DNA from: Deltaproteobacteria bacterium
Lineage (GTDB): Bacteria; Desulfobacterota; Desulfobacteria; Desulfobacterales; G020354645
Length of the DNA: 64,000 nucleotides
Direction of reading: 5' to 3'
NCBI GenBank assembly: GCA_020354645.1
Contig: CP070652.1
Span: 691,065-755,064, forward strand
Shown: positions 8,856 through 18,195 of the stretch, piece by piece
How the letters are laid out: each line of letters starts with the position of its first letter
How positions within the stretch are numbered: the first letter of the stretch is position 1
The notes under the pieces: model-generated
The model's database searches: none
Seen by the model: only the letters and a program-made list of their open reading frames with translations
What the model was told of the DNA's origin: nothing
Position numbers and translations under genes: made by a program

Positions 8856-9473
8856 ATGATTCATAAAAATGTCAAAACTGATTTTTGCAGCCAGGAATAT
8901 CTGCCGACAGTTGACCCAACTGCCTTTATCCATCCGTTGGCGGCCGCCATCGGTCATGTTAATATTGGCAAAAAAGTCATGGTGGCCCCCTTTGCCTCGG
9001 TGTGAGGGGATGAAGGCCATCCGATAGTTGTGGGTGACGAGTCCAATGTACAAGATAGCGTCATTATTCATGCCCTTGAAACCGAGCAAAACGGCCTGCC
9101 GATCGAAAACAATTTGATTGAGGTTGAAGGTAAAAAATATGCCGTATATATCGGCCGACGGGTTTCACTGGCGCATCAGGTGCAAATCCACGGCCCGGCC
9201 TTTGTGGGTGATGACAGCTTTGTCGGCATGAAGTCCCTGGTATTCAGGGCTGCGGTTGGGAGCAATTGTGTGATCGAACCCGGTTGCATTCTGATGGGGG
9301 TCACCGTCGCTAATGGACGCCATGTGCCTGTCGGAACGGTGATCGAGAACCAAAAGGATGCAGACAAACTGCCTGTCATAACGGAAGACTATCCTTTTAA
9401 AGCGTTGAATAAAAAGGTAGTGCATGTAAATACCCGCTTGGCCGAAGGCTACATTAAGAAAGCATGGAAATAA
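8856..9473 (+). CDS. Gamma-class carbonic anhydrase (Cam-like) with in-frame UGA at codon 50
   Basis: The gene starts at ATG 8856 after a GAGAGGAAAA site. The frame is interrupted only by TGA at 9003-9005; the other 204 codons run on to TAA. The product aligns throughout by eye with Methanosarcina Cam: the three zinc His (DSVIIHALET and SLAHQVQIHGP) and both Glu of the proton path (GDEG and HALET) are kept. The UGA falls exactly where the family has the conserved Arg of S-I/V-R-x-D-E-G (Arg59 in Cam). It is either a selenocysteine codon (a bSECIS-like hairpin follows at 9018-9036), a CGA to TGA nonsense mutation, or a sequencing error. A downstream GTG at 9030 could restart a truncated form. 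It is probably co-transcribed with the symporter. Confidence 0.72.
9018..9036 (+). promoter_or_regulatory. Possible bSECIS hairpin after the carbonic anhydrase UGA
   Basis: CATCC (9018-9022) pairs with GGGTG (9032-9036), with one G-U pair. The 9-nt loop begins with GA. The loop starts 17 nt after the UGA, within the usual 16-37 nt window for bacterial SECIS elements. The stem is short, and an alternative hairpin (GGATG 9008-9012 with CATCC 9018-9022) competes, so chance is possible. Confidence 0.35.
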
Positions 9474-9539
9474 AAAACCAATTATAATCACATGCCTGCA
9501 CCATTATATAATCCTGCTTGATTTGGGAAATTTTTTAAA

Positions 9540-11036
9540 ATGTGGAAAAAAACGAGTTTGCGAGGGCGCATATTTGGTGTTTTGGCCGTCATTGTCCTGA
9601 TCACCATTGGGGGCGGTCTGGTCATGGTCTGGTATACGTACCAGATAGAAGGGCTTTTATCTTCTATCATTTACAGGAATATTGCCGCTTATCAGGCGGC
9701 CGAAGCTCTCGAAACGGCGCTTATCAATCAGAAAGGTTTTGTCTCTTACTACTTTATAGACGGCGATCCAACTTGGCTCCGGCAGTTGGGAGAATACCGC
9801 CAAATTTTCCGGGAGCGGCTTCGAACAGCCCGCGCACTTGCAGTAAATGATACCCAAAAAGAAGCCATTAATCGAATTGATCGGGAATACACCCTCTACA
9901 TTACCGCCAAAGACCGCCTCATCTCACTTTATGAAATCGGTGAGAGGGAAGCCGGCTCCGAACTTCACCCGGAAGTTCGCCAAAGCTTTTTCAAAATCCT
10001 CCGGCTCTGCGAAAATTACAAAGACATGAATAGGGAACAAATAATCCAGGCCAGAAAAACAAGTCAAACCCAGGCCAAAGAACTCAGGATCATCGCCGCA
10101 TCGGCAATCTTTATCGATCTCATTCTGGGTGCCCTTTTGGCAACTGTTATGGCAAAATCTATCTTAGGACCAATTCGCAGATTAACCCGGGAAGCCGATC
10201 GAACCGCGGGTAAATCTCATCCAGAGGATGAGATTCAGGCACTCAGCAACAGTGTTCGAAGTCTGATGGATGACGTTGATCAGACCAAGTCTGAACTCGA
10301 AAAAAGCAGGGAACACCTTTTGCAGTCGGAAAAAATGGCCATGATTGGAAAGCTGGCCGCCGGCATGGCCCACAGCATTCGCAATCCTTTCACTTCGGTG
10401 AAGATGCGACTCTTCTCCTTGAACCGTTCCTTGGAGCTCTCCGATACCCAGAAAGATGATTTCGACGTTATTTCCAAGGAGATTCGTCAAATTGACACCA
10501 TCGTGCAAAATTTTCTGGAATTCTCCCGTCCCCCGAAACTTGAGATGCAGCGCATCAGCCTATCTGCAGTCGTTGATTCAGTCATGGAATTGCTGGAGCA
10601 TCGCCTGAAATCATATGATGTCGACATCCAAATCCATCGCCGGCAACCACTTCCGGAAATGATGGTGGATCCCGAACAAATGAAAGAAGTATTCGTCAAT
10701 CTCGTGATAAACTCATGTGAGGCGTTAAAAAGGGGGGGGCGGATAGTCATTCATGAGGAGGTAAGCGTTACGCCACCTCTGGGCGAAGTAGCTGTGATTC
10801 GGGTAAGCGACAACGGTCCGGGTATTCACGATTCAATCAAAGATAAAATTTTGCAGCCTTTTTTTACCACTAAAGAAGAAGGTACCGGTCTCGGTCTGAG
10901 TATTGTTGCACGGATCGTTGAAGAACACCAAGGCCGTCTGGAAATTACATCGAAAAAAGGTGAGGAGACAACGTTCATTATTACACTTCCTTTAAAGGAG
11001 CCAGAGTTTGAGCACCATAATGATCATAGACGATGA
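9540..11036 (+). CDS. Histidine kinase A: membrane sensor with HAMP, HisKA, HATPase (partner of NtrC A)
   Basis: A 498-residue kinase. TM1 is near 12-32, a periplasmic helical sensor of about 150 residues follows (CHASE3-like or four-helix bundle; no Cache motif), TM2 is near 183-203, and the HAMP is near 204-255 (SILGPIRRLTREADRTAGKS). The H-box is AGMAHSIRNPFTSVKMRLF: the residue after the phospho-His is Ser instead of the usual Glu. The ATPase motifs are complete ([35 protein letters not shown]). Its end overlaps the NtrC-type gene by 29 bp, so the pair is certainly cognate. The signal is unknown; a membrane or redox stress is a guess from the regulon. Confidence 0.9.
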   Translation: MWKKTSLRGRIFGVLAVIVLITIGGGLVMVWYTYQIEGLLSSIIYRNIAAYQAAEALETALINQKGFVSYYFIDGDPTWLRQLGEYRQIFRERLRTARALAVNDTQKEAINRIDREYTLYITAKDRLISLYEIGEREAGSELHPEVRQSFFKILRLCENYKDMNREQIIQARKTSQTQAKELRIIAASAIFIDLILGALLATVMAKSILGPIRRLTREADRTAGKSHPEDEIQALSNSVRSLMDDVDQTKSELEKSREHLLQSEKMAMIGKLAAGMAHSIRNPFTSVKMRLFSLNRSLELSDTQKDDFDVISKEIRQIDTIVQNFLEFSRPPKLEMQRISLSAVVDSVMELLEHRLKSYDVDIQIHRRQPLPEMMVDPEQMKEVFVNLVINSCEALKRGGRIVIHEEVSVTPPLGEVAVIRVSDNGPGIHDSIKDKILQPFFTTKEEGTGLGLSIVARIVEEHQGRLEITSKKGEETTFIITLPLKEPEFEHHNDHRR

Positions 11037-12435
11037 CGATCAACTGCGCAAAAGCTTCCATAAACTTTTAGCTGAAGAAGGCTACCGCGTTTCAAGCGCA
11101 GCTTCCGGGGAAGCCGGCCTTGATTTAATTAAGAATCAAATGCCGGATCTGGTTATCCTGGACATGCGCCTGCCGGGAATGAGTGGACTGGAAACTTTTC
11201 AGAAAATTCAACAGATTGAGCCCAAGCTTCCGGTGATTATAATGACCGCCTACGGTACTACCGAATCGGCCATCGAAGCCACTAAAATGGGAGCTTTCGA
11301 TTACATACTCAAACCGTTTGAAATTCCGGATATGCTTGCGGTCATCAATCAGGGCCTGGAGGCCGGTCGCTTCATGCGCTCTCCGGTTGACATGGATGTG
11401 ACCCCGAGCACGGCTTCCCGTGAAGCGATTATCGGCCGCAGCAAGCCGATGCAGGATGTCTACAAGGCAATCGGAAAGGTTTCATCAACAGATGCTACCG
11501 TGCTCATCCGGGGAGGATCAGGCACCGGCAAGGAGTTGGTGGCCCGCGCCATTTATCAACACAGTCACCGAGCGGATAAACCGTTTCTGGTGATAAACTG
11601 CGTGGCGATTCCGGAAAATCTATTGGAAAGCGAACTCTTTGGCTATGAAAAAGGTGCATTTACCGGTGCCACCTATCGGAAAATAGGGAAAATCGAACAA
11701 GCACATAAAGGAACTGTATTCCTTGACGAAATCGGCGATATGCCTTTTTCGATTCAGGCCAAGATACTAAGGTTGCTCCAGGAAAAAAGCATTGAGCGCC
11801 TCGGCGGTCGTGAATCGATTCCGGTGGATGTTCGCATTCTTGCCGCCACTAATCGAGATTTAGAATCAGCCCTTGAGCAGGGTCGATTTCGCGAAGACCT
11901 ATATTACCGACTCAAGGTAGTTACCATCGCCTTGCCGCCACTACGTGAGCGTCAAAGCGATATACAGCTTCTGACCGAATATTTCCTTGCCCGTTATGTC
12001 GTCGAACTGGGTATGGAAAATCCCGGTATCACACCGGAGGCGCTGGAAACTCTAAATAGCTACCACTGGCCCGGAAATATTCGCGAGCTGTCCAACACGA
12101 TCCAAAAAGCGCTGATATTTAACCGCGGTGCCCCGATTCGCCCTGAAGATATTACCCTGGCGATCAGTGCCCAGAGACCGGCCGAGGATATCGGAAAGGA
12201 CACCGAAAAGGTCATCCGCGAATGGGCCCGTGAAACACTGAGTTCCTGCGAAGAGAAGAATTTGTTTGATTCATGCATGGATTACATCGCCAGTGTGCTT
12301 ATCAGTGAAGCGCTCGACCTGACCGGCGGCAATCGTACCCGTGCGGCCGGACTTTTGGGTCTTTCTCGGCCCACCCTGCACGCTAAGATCGAAAAGTACG
12401 GCCTTCGGCTTGAGACTTCAGTTAAAAAAGACTAG
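11008..12435 (+). CDS. NtrC-family sigma-54 activator A (REC-AAA+-Fis HTH)
   Basis: A 475-residue regulator. The receiver spans residues 1-120 (IDDDD, VILDMRLPGMSG, ILKPFE). The AAA+ domain spans about 140-375 with Walker A GGSGTGKE, sigma-54 loop GAFTGA and Walker B FLDEIGD. The Fis-type helix-turn-helix is at the C-terminus (GGNRTRAAGLLGLSRPTLHA). The TTG start at 11008 is preferred because an AAAGGAG site lies 8 bp upstream, inside the kinase gene. The operator TTTTACA-N3-TGTAAAA and a sigma-54 promoter lie directly downstream, so it probably controls class A promoters at 12821, 18482 and 33111. Confidence 0.93.
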   Translation: MSTIMIIDDDDQLRKSFHKLLAEEGYRVSSAASGEAGLDLIKNQMPDLVILDMRLPGMSGLETFQKIQQIEPKLPVIIMTAYGTTESAIEATKMGAFDYILKPFEIPDMLAVINQGLEAGRFMRSPVDMDVTPSTASREAIIGRSKPMQDVYKAIGKVSSTDATVLIRGGSGTGKELVARAIYQHSHRADKPFLVINCVAIPENLLESELFGYEKGAFTGATYRKIGKIEQAHKGTVFLDEIGDMPFSIQAKILRLLQEKSIERLGGRESIPVDVRILAATNRDLESALEQGRFREDLYYRLKVVTIALPPLRERQSDIQLLTEYFLARYVVELGMENPGITPEALETLNSYHWPGNIRELSNTIQKALIFNRGAPIRPEDITLAISAQRPAEDIGKDTEKVIREWARETLSSCEEKNLFDSCMDYIASVLISEALDLTGGNRTRAAGLLGLSRPTLHAKIEKYGLRLETSVKKD

Positions 12436-12557
12436 AGCTGAAATTTACGCATAAACAATGTTATTGCTTTGTCGCCTAGCCTAATTTTATTCCATTGCTA
12501 AATTCAGGCATCATAAAAACGTTTAAAAGGCCGAATTCAACGACCATCCCGTGCCCT

Positions 12558-12590
12558 GCAAGGGGTGGTTTGAATTTATCCACCCCTTGC
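12558..12590 (+). terminator. Perfect 11-bp hairpin downstream of NtrC A
   Basis: GCAAGGGGTGG (12558-12568) and CCACCCCTTGC (12580-12590) are perfect inverted repeats around an 11-nt AT-rich loop. It lies between the NtrC stop and the class A operator. There is no U-run, so it may be a factor-assisted terminator or an RNA-stabilising hairpin. Confidence 0.55.
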
Positions 12591-12697
12591 GGAGAAAGAC
12601 AAAAGTACAGCTGTGTTTTGAACAGCACACCTGCAGGTAGCATCCGGTTTATAGGGCAAGAAATAAAAACCCCGCTCGACTTTATATCGCCATGGTG

Positions 12698-12714
12698 TTT
12701 TACATTTTGTAAAA
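12698..12714 (+). promoter_or_regulatory. Class A activator-binding site (UAS)
   Basis: TTTTACA-TTT-TGTAAAA is a perfect 7-bp inverted repeat with a 3-bp spacer. Its centre is 117 bp upstream of the GG of the sigma-54 promoter at 12821. The same element at the same distance occurs at 18358-18376, and at about 114 bp at 33216-33230. It lies just 3' of activator A, its likely binder. Confidence 0.75.
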
Positions 12715-12820
12715 AAAGCTGACATATTTTCAGTCATTCCCTTTTGAATGATCACCCTTTAAACTTATTTATATCTCATATTTTCAGTTGATTAAGTCCT
12801 TCATTCGATGGTATTTTATC

Positions 12821-12837
12821 TTGGCACGGGGGTTGCT
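12821..12837 (+). promoter_or_regulatory. Sigma-54 promoter for the CBS-ACT / UspA / hydrogenase region
   Basis: TTGGCACGGGGGTTGCT is a full match to the -24/-12 consensus (GG and GC separated by 10 bp). It lies about 70 bp upstream of the CBS-ACT start at 12907. UspA and the four hydrogenase genes follow on the same strand with gaps of 125 and 45 bp, so they may be read from this promoter. Confidence 0.88.
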
Positions 12838-12906
12838 CTGTTGGTTGTTATACTTTTTTATTCATACCGCCTTTGACTTTGACAATTAGTTGCGGGAGGT
12901 AGCCAC

Positions 12907-13584
12907 ATGTTAGTTAAAAATTGGATGAGTAAAGACGTTATTACCGCAGACGTCACAGATTCCATGCAAGATGCCATGGGCCTTTTGAAACAGCACAACA
13001 TTAAAATGCTTCCAGTGATGAAAAAAGGTAACCTTGTCGGTATTGTCACGGACCGGGACCTTAAGCGGGCGTCTGCCTCTGACGCTACTACCTTAGAGAT
13101 ACATGAACTGCTTTATCTGCTTTCCAAGATCAAGGTAGAAGAAATCATGACGAAAAATCCCATCACGGTCTTTGACGATTTCACAATCGAGGAAGCTGCA
13201 GAAATTCTGTTGAAAAACAAAATATCCGGATTACCTGTAATTGACTCTGAAAAGCAGCTTGTAGGGGTTATCACCCAAACGGATATTTTCAGGGTTTTAA
13301 TTTCACTCACCGGCGTTGGCAAAAAAGGCGTACAGTTCGCCTTTTTGCTCGAAGACCAATCCGGGTCAATCAAAACCGCCGCCGATATTATACGAAAACA
13401 CGGCGGCCGCATGGTGAGTATCCTGACATCCTATGAACGGGCACCGCAGGGATATCGCAACGTATATATCCGCATGACCGATATTGACCGCACCGCCCTT
13501 GAAAAACTCAAAGCAGAACTCAACCAAAGCGCCAAGCTACTGTATATGGTGGATCACCATCAAAACAAACGGGAAATCTATTAA
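12907..13584 (+). CDS. CBS-ACT domain protein (AcuB-like)
   Basis: A 225-residue protein. Two CBS domains fill residues 1-135 (MLVKNWMSKDVITADVTDSM and VEEIMTKNPITVFDDFTIEE). An ACT-like domain fills about 140-215, containing GVGKKGVQFAFLLEDQSGSI and a GGRMVSILTSYERAP strand. CBS domains sense adenosine nucleotides and ACT domains sense amino acids or other small ligands. It is the first gene after a strong sigma-54 promoter, following a GGGAGG ribosome site. Two paralogues at 21959 and 22679 are also placed behind a sigma-54 promoter, so this family seems to be a standard output of these regulons. Confidence 0.88.
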   Translation: MLVKNWMSKDVITADVTDSMQDAMGLLKQHNIKMLPVMKKGNLVGIVTDRDLKRASASDATTLEIHELLYLLSKIKVEEIMTKNPITVFDDFTIEEAAEILLKNKISGLPVIDSEKQLVGVITQTDIFRVLISLTGVGKKGVQFAFLLEDQSGSIKTAADIIRKHGGRMVSILTSYERAPQGYRNVYIRMTDIDRTALEKLKAELNQSAKLLYMVDHHQNKREIY

Positions 13585-13709
13585 GGGAATCAACTCACAA
13601 AGATAAAGCTGCAAAGTCCTATACGGTTGGTCAACTCAAAATCATAAGAAAGATCGAATGAAACAGACCCACACCATTATAAATCCCTTTAGAACGAAGG
13701 AGATTTGCT

Positions 13710-14162
13710 ATGAAAGAGTTTAAAAAAATATTGTTTCCGGTCGATCTTTCCGAATCTTCCGAAAAACTGGTTCCCTATGTGACAACAGTGGCGGAAAAAT
13801 TTCAGGCTGAAATACACATCCTTTACGTGGGCAGGATATTTCAATATTTCACGAGCATTTATGTCCCTCACACTTCCATCAACAAATTTGAAGAAGAATT
13901 ATTACAAGGAGCCGAAAAGCGCATGCAGGAATTCAAAGATTATTATTTTAAAGCATTTCCTGATACTAAAACCGCCGTGGTCCTGGGCGATGCATCTGAA
14001 GAAATTAAGCATTACAGTGAGGCTGAAAAGATAGATTTAATTATTGTGGGGACCCATGGCCGCAAAGGCTTGGATAAAGTGATTTTCGGTTCGGTAGCAG
14101 AGCAGGTGGTCAAAACAGCGCCAGTCCCTGTAATGGTGATAAATCCCTATAAAGTGTTGTAA
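13710..14162 (+). CDS. Universal stress protein, UspA family
   Basis: A 150-residue single Usp domain. The N-terminal strand is KKILFPVDLSESSEK. The ATP-binding loop GTHGRKGLDKVIFGSVAEQV fits G-2x-G-9x-G-S, so nucleotide binding is likely. It starts after a GAAGGAG site. It stands between the CBS-ACT gene and the hydrogenase operon, consistent with an energy-limitation response. Confidence 0.9.
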   Translation: MKEFKKILFPVDLSESSEKLVPYVTTVAEKFQAEIHILYVGRIFQYFTSIYVPHTSINKFEEELLQGAEKRMQEFKDYYFKAFPDTKTAVVLGDASEEIKHYSEAEKIDLIIVGTHGRKGLDKVIFGSVAEQVVKTAPVPVMVINPYKVL

Positions 14163-14207
14163 TCGATAAATTCATAGCTTTTTAGCCTAAATTTAAGGAG
14201 CTTTCAA

Positions 14208-15251
14208 ATGCTGTATAAGACTATTTCTAAAGCTAATTTTAAGGTGTTTATAAACGAGGTCATAGCAGGAAATGTTACCATCGCTCCTAAAATGACGGAC
14301 AAAGATTCAGAAGGAAATCCTGTTTATCAATTCCAGCAGGTATACGCATTCGATGAAATCGCTCTGAATTATACCAAGACCTATTCATCGCTTAAAAACT
14401 TCTTTCTGCCTTTTAAAGAGAGCCTATCAACATTTCAGTTCGATAAAAATGAGTGGAAGCAAAAGATAGAATATTCCATCCATCCACGCGTGATCGTGGG
14501 AGTACGTGCCTGTGATATCAATGGTCTTCTTAAACTCGACAATGTCCTGATGAAGGGCAAATATCCAAGCCCCTACTATGTCGCCCGCAGAACAAACACG
14601 TTTTTAATCGGACTTGACCATGAGCCAATGGCGGACTGTTTTTGCCAGTCTTTAAATTCTGATGAAGCTTTGCATGGATTTGATTTATTTCTAACGGATA
14701 TTGGAGATAAATACTTTATGCAAATAAACTCTTCAAAGGCGTTCAATCTGTTTAAAAACGTCCAAATTAATGACATCGAAACAGAGGATGAGGAAAAATA
14801 CATCGCGGAAAAAAAGAGAATAGCGAGCCTGTTTAAAACCAGAGTTGCCATAACGGGTCTTTCAAATCTTATGGATATTGAATTCGAATCCGATGTCTGG
14901 AAAAAGTGGGGAGATAAGTGTTTAAGCTGCGGCACCTGCGCCATGGTTTGTCCCACGTGCTATTGTTTTACGGTTACCGAAAGCATTGATGTTTCCCTGA
15001 AGTTCGCTCTCAAAGAAAAAGTACTGTATTCCTGCAACTTGGTTGACTTTGCCGAAGTTGCCGGCGGTCATAACTTCAGACCGGAGCCAGCAACCCGATT
15101 GAAGTACAGATTCTACCACCAGCACAGGGGGTTTGTTGAAAGTTACGATGAACCCAAGTGTGTCGGATGCAACCGATGCGGCATAGCTTGTCCGGCTGGA
15201 ATCAATCCAATAGATGTCATTCACGATCTTAGAATGGAGGATGTAAAATGA
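14208..15251 (+). CDS. hydB: Sulfhydrogenase beta subunit, two [4Fe-4S] clusters
   Basis: A 347-residue soluble iron-sulfur protein. The N-terminal 230 residues match the HydB/4Fe-4S dicluster subunit type. Two cluster motifs lie near 236-252 ([16 protein letters not shown]) and 317-330 ([14 protein letters not shown]). In group 3b [NiFe] sulfhydrogenases this subunit passes electrons between the catalytic dimer and the flavin subunit, or to polysulfide. The gene starts after AAGGAG and its stop overlaps the next start as ATGA. The order beta-gamma-delta-alpha is the standard one for this hydrogenase class. Confidence 0.9.
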   Translation: MLYKTISKANFKVFINEVIAGNVTIAPKMTDKDSEGNPVYQFQQVYAFDEIALNYTKTYSSLKNFFLPFKESLSTFQFDKNEWKQKIEYSIHPRVIVGVRACDINGLLKLDNVLMKGKYPSPYYVARRTNTFLIGLDHEPMADCFCQSLNSDEALHGFDLFLTDIGDKYFMQINSSKAFNLFKNVQINDIETEDEEKYIAEKKRIASLFKTRVAITGLSNLMDIEFESDVWKKWGDKCLSCGTCAMVCPTCYCFTVTESIDVSLKFALKEKVLYSCNLVDFAEVAGGHNFRPEPATRLKYRFYHQHRGFVESYDEPKCVGCNRCGIACPAGINPIDVIHDLRMEDVK

Positions 15252-16156
15252 GTTATGAAATCCCAAGGGAAAACATTGCTGCAGAGCCGTTTATGGCAGG
15301 GCCTCCGGATTTTAATCGGAAAAGCCGCTTGATGCAAACCGATAAAGTCTATGAATGCATGATCACCAATATCGTTGAACTTACCGATATGGAAAAACTT
15401 TTCCACCTCAAAATCATGGATCCTGGTGAAAGCAGGCTTTTCACCTTTCGACCGGGGCAGTTCCTTATGCTTGAATTGCCGGGCTTCGGAGAAATCCCGA
15501 TTTCCATATCCGGCTCCTCAGCAATCAGAGAGCGAATAGGTCTGTGTATCAGAAAAGCCGGAAAGGTAACCAACATGCTTCACAAGGCCCGTATTGGAAC
15601 CAAGGTGGGTGTGAGGGGGCCATTCGGAACCCATTTTCCTCTGGAGCGAATGGTGGGCCACAATATCCTCCTGATTGCCGGAGGCTTGGGGCTGGCACCC
15701 TTGAGAGCGCCGATTTACTGGGTAAACGAACACAGGTCAGAGTATGCTGATGTTGCTATTATGTATGGTACCAAAAGACCAAAAGACATCCTGTTTGACT
15801 ATCAGTTTGATATGTGGGGCAAGATTTATAATTATGACATCCATCTTATCGTAGAAGAACCTGATGAAAACTGGAAAGGCAGGGTCGGCTTGATTACCGA
15901 ACTTTTTAATGAAGTTGATATCGACCCCCATAGAACTTATGCCATCGTTTGCGGACCACCGGTCATGTTCAAATTTGTCTGTAATCATTTAAATCAAGTC
16001 GGAATTCCTATGGATCGCATGTTTGTCACACTTGAAAGAAGAATGCACTGCGGTATGGGCAAGTGCTGCCGGTGTATGGTGGGCTCCACTTTTACCTGTG
16101 TGGATGGTCCGGTTATGGATTACTGGACAGTGATGAATTTGAAAGAGGCCATATAA
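15248..16156 (+). CDS. hydG: Sulfhydrogenase gamma subunit, FAD/NAD(P)-binding reductase
   Basis: A 302-residue protein of the ferredoxin-NADP reductase fold. A flavin-binding barrel lies near residues 30-125 ([20 protein letters not shown]). The nucleotide-binding half contains [15 protein letters not shown] near 140 and a [10 protein letters not shown] strand near 237. A C-terminal [2Fe-2S] site has [17 protein letters not shown] near 260-276. It oxidises or reduces NAD(P)H for the hydrogenase. Its start overlaps the beta-subunit stop. The symbol follows the hyd sulfhydrogenase naming and must not be confused with the [FeFe] maturase of the same name. Confidence 0.9.
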   Translation: MSYEIPRENIAAEPFMAGPPDFNRKSRLMQTDKVYECMITNIVELTDMEKLFHLKIMDPGESRLFTFRPGQFLMLELPGFGEIPISISGSSAIRERIGLCIRKAGKVTNMLHKARIGTKVGVRGPFGTHFPLERMVGHNILLIAGGLGLAPLRAPIYWVNEHRSEYADVAIMYGTKRPKDILFDYQFDMWGKIYNYDIHLIVEEPDENWKGRVGLITELFNEVDIDPHRTYAIVCGPPVMFKFVCNHLNQVGIPMDRMFVTLERRMHCGMGKCCRCMVGSTFTCVDGPVMDYWTVMNLKEAI

Positions 16157-16172
16157 TGAAAGGAGGCTCACA

Positions 16173-16937
16173 TTGGAGTACCTGGGAATAGAATTAAAAA
16201 AGCCAAAAGTCTCTTTTTTCGATTTCACCTGCTGTGAAGGATGCCAATTACAGATTGCCAATAAAGAGGATACCCTGGTTGATTTTCTCTCCCTGGTTGA
16301 AGTGGTAAATTTTCGTGAAATTTCTTCGGAAAAAAAAGACCACTATGAAATTGCTTTCATTGAGGGGGCAATTTCAAGACAGGATGAGATCGAGCGTCTG
16401 GAAAAAATTAGAAAACAGGCAAAGCTGGTGGTGGCCCTGGGGACCTGTGCCTGCTACGGAGGTGTAAATTCATTAAAAAAAAGATTTTCAGTTGAGGATG
16501 TGGTTAACGAGGTTTACGGCCATAATCCCGTCGAGACATTGCCTGTCAAAAGTGTCAAAGAAGTGGTTGCCGTCGATTTTGAAATTCCCGGTTGCCCCAT
16601 ATCTAAAGCTGAATTCGAAAGCATCATACTGCACCTTGTTTTAGGGACTGAGTTTCGTTTCAAAAAATATCCCGTCTGTGTCGAATGCAAACAGAATCTC
16701 AACCACTGCCTGCTCGATGAAGGCAAGATATGTTTGGGCCCCATTACTCGCGCCGGTTGCAACGCAGTCTGCATCAACGGCAAGCTGCCCTGCTATGGAT
16801 GCAGGGGCCCGGCAGAAGAAAACAACTGGCCTTCACTAAAACAGATATTAACCGAGAAGGGTTTTTCCCCGGAACAGATTGACGAGAAAACCTCATTTTT
16901 TAATTCACTGACGGAGGTCACGAAAAATGAAAGTTGA
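16173..16937 (+). CDS. hydD: [NiFe] sulfhydrogenase small (delta) subunit
   Basis: A 254-residue small subunit. The proximal cluster ligands are seen in FFDFTCCEGCQLQI (residues 11-24), GTCACYGG near 90 and PGCPISKAEF near 132. Further Cys-rich segments near 170-215 would hold the medial and distal clusters. The start is TTG at 16173, decided by an AAAGGAGG site 8 bp upstream and by the lack of a good ATG. It lacks a Tat signal, in line with a cytoplasmic enzyme. It overlaps the large-subunit start by 11 bp. Confidence 0.9.
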   Translation: MEYLGIELKKPKVSFFDFTCCEGCQLQIANKEDTLVDFLSLVEVVNFREISSEKKDHYEIAFIEGAISRQDEIERLEKIRKQAKLVVALGTCACYGGVNSLKKRFSVEDVVNEVYGHNPVETLPVKSVKEVVAVDFEIPGCPISKAEFESIILHLVLGTEFRFKKYPVCVECKQNLNHCLLDEGKICLGPITRAGCNAVCINGKLPCYGCRGPAEENNWPSLKQILTEKGFSPEQIDEKTSFFNSLTEVTKNES

Positions 16938-18195
16938 CATGAATATTGATGTTCATCATCTTACACGGGTGGAGGGACACGGAAATATTCATATTAATGT
17001 TAAAAAGGGCAAACTGGTGGATGCCAGGTGGGCTGTCGTCGAAACGCCCCGGTTTTTTGAGGCCATGCTCAGAGGCATGTCCTGTGAAATGGCGCCCATT
17101 TTAACGGCGCGCATCTGCGGTATCTGTTCAATCGGCCACGCCCTTGCGTCTCTGAGAGCAATAGAGAATGCGCTGGGAATCGATATACCGGTGATTGCCA
17201 AAAAGATACGGCTGCTTGCCAAACACGGTGAGACCTTGCAGAGCCATTTTCTTCATCTTTTTTTCCTGGCCGCACCGGACTACTTAAACGTGGGAAGCGT
17301 AATTCCGCTTGTTCAATCAAACCGTGCGGTGGTGGAAATTGCACTTCGCCTAAAAAGGCTGGCAAACGATATGTGCGATATTCTGGCCGGAAGAACGACT
17401 CACCCGGTGAGCTTGTGCGTAGGCGGCGTTAGCAGACCTCCCAATAAAGAGGATCTTCATAAATTAAGAGAACAAATATCTGAAAGAATTCCTGATGCAG
17501 AAAGGACTGTGGAACTCTTTAAAACAATTCAGGTCCCGGATTTTATCAGGGAAACAGAGTATGTTTCCCTGAAAGGCGAAGAGAATTACCCCTGGATCGG
17601 GGGAAAGCTGGTTTCAACGGACGGGGTGTTGAAAAATGAAAATGATTATCTCGCTATGACCAACGAGTATAAAGAGGATTTTTCAACCAGCAAATTTACA
17701 CGGTTAAGCCGTAAGTCAGTTGCCGTTGGGGCGTTGGCAAGACTGAACAATAATTATAATTTCCTGAAGGCCAAAGATATTGCAGAAGAATTTGGGATAA
17801 AACCCTTAAACCACAATCCCTTTATGAATAACATCGCACAGTTAGTAGAATGCGTGCACGTAATGATCGAATCGCTTGAACTATTAGACGAACTTTTAGA
17901 TGAGCCTATGGACGAGATATCTTCGGAATACGATATAAAAGAAGGAGAAGGAGTTGGCGCAGTAGAAGTTCCGAGAGGAATTCTGTACCATCACTATTTG
18001 ATAAATAAAAAGGGATTGGTTGAAAAAGCCAACTGCATCATACCCACCACCCAGAATAATGCCAATATTCATTACGACTTGGCGGAGCTGGTGGAACAGG
18101 CAGTTAATAACGGTAAACAGGACACCGAGGTTAAAAAGCTTTGTGAAATGCTGGTGCGGGCCTATGACCCGTGTATATCATGTTCGGTCCATTAA
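16927..18195 (+). CDS. hydA: [NiFe] sulfhydrogenase large (alpha) catalytic subunit
   Basis: A 422-residue catalytic subunit. The N-terminal nickel motif is RICGICSIGH near residue 60 and the C-terminal one is DPCISCSVH. Both Cys pairs for the NiFe(CN)2CO centre are present, so hydrogen oxidation or evolution is expected. Notably the protein ends exactly at the His of DPCxxCxxH. The extension normally removed by a maturation endopeptidase is absent, so insertion of the metal centre should not need that protease. No maturation genes lie in the window. Best placed in group 3b (cytoplasmic, NAD(P)-linked). Confidence 0.92.
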   Translation: MKVDMNIDVHHLTRVEGHGNIHINVKKGKLVDARWAVVETPRFFEAMLRGMSCEMAPILTARICGICSIGHALASLRAIENALGIDIPVIAKKIRLLAKHGETLQSHFLHLFFLAAPDYLNVGSVIPLVQSNRAVVEIALRLKRLANDMCDILAGRTTHPVSLCVGGVSRPPNKEDLHKLREQISERIPDAERTVELFKTIQVPDFIRETEYVSLKGEENYPWIGGKLVSTDGVLKNENDYLAMTNEYKEDFSTSKFTRLSRKSVAVGALARLNNNYNFLKAKDIAEEFGIKPLNHNPFMNNIAQLVECVHVMIESLELLDELLDEPMDEISSEYDIKEGEGVGAVEVPRGILYHHYLINKKGLVEKANCIIPTTQNNANIHYDLAELVEQAVNNGKQDTEVKKLCEMLVRAYDPCISCSVH

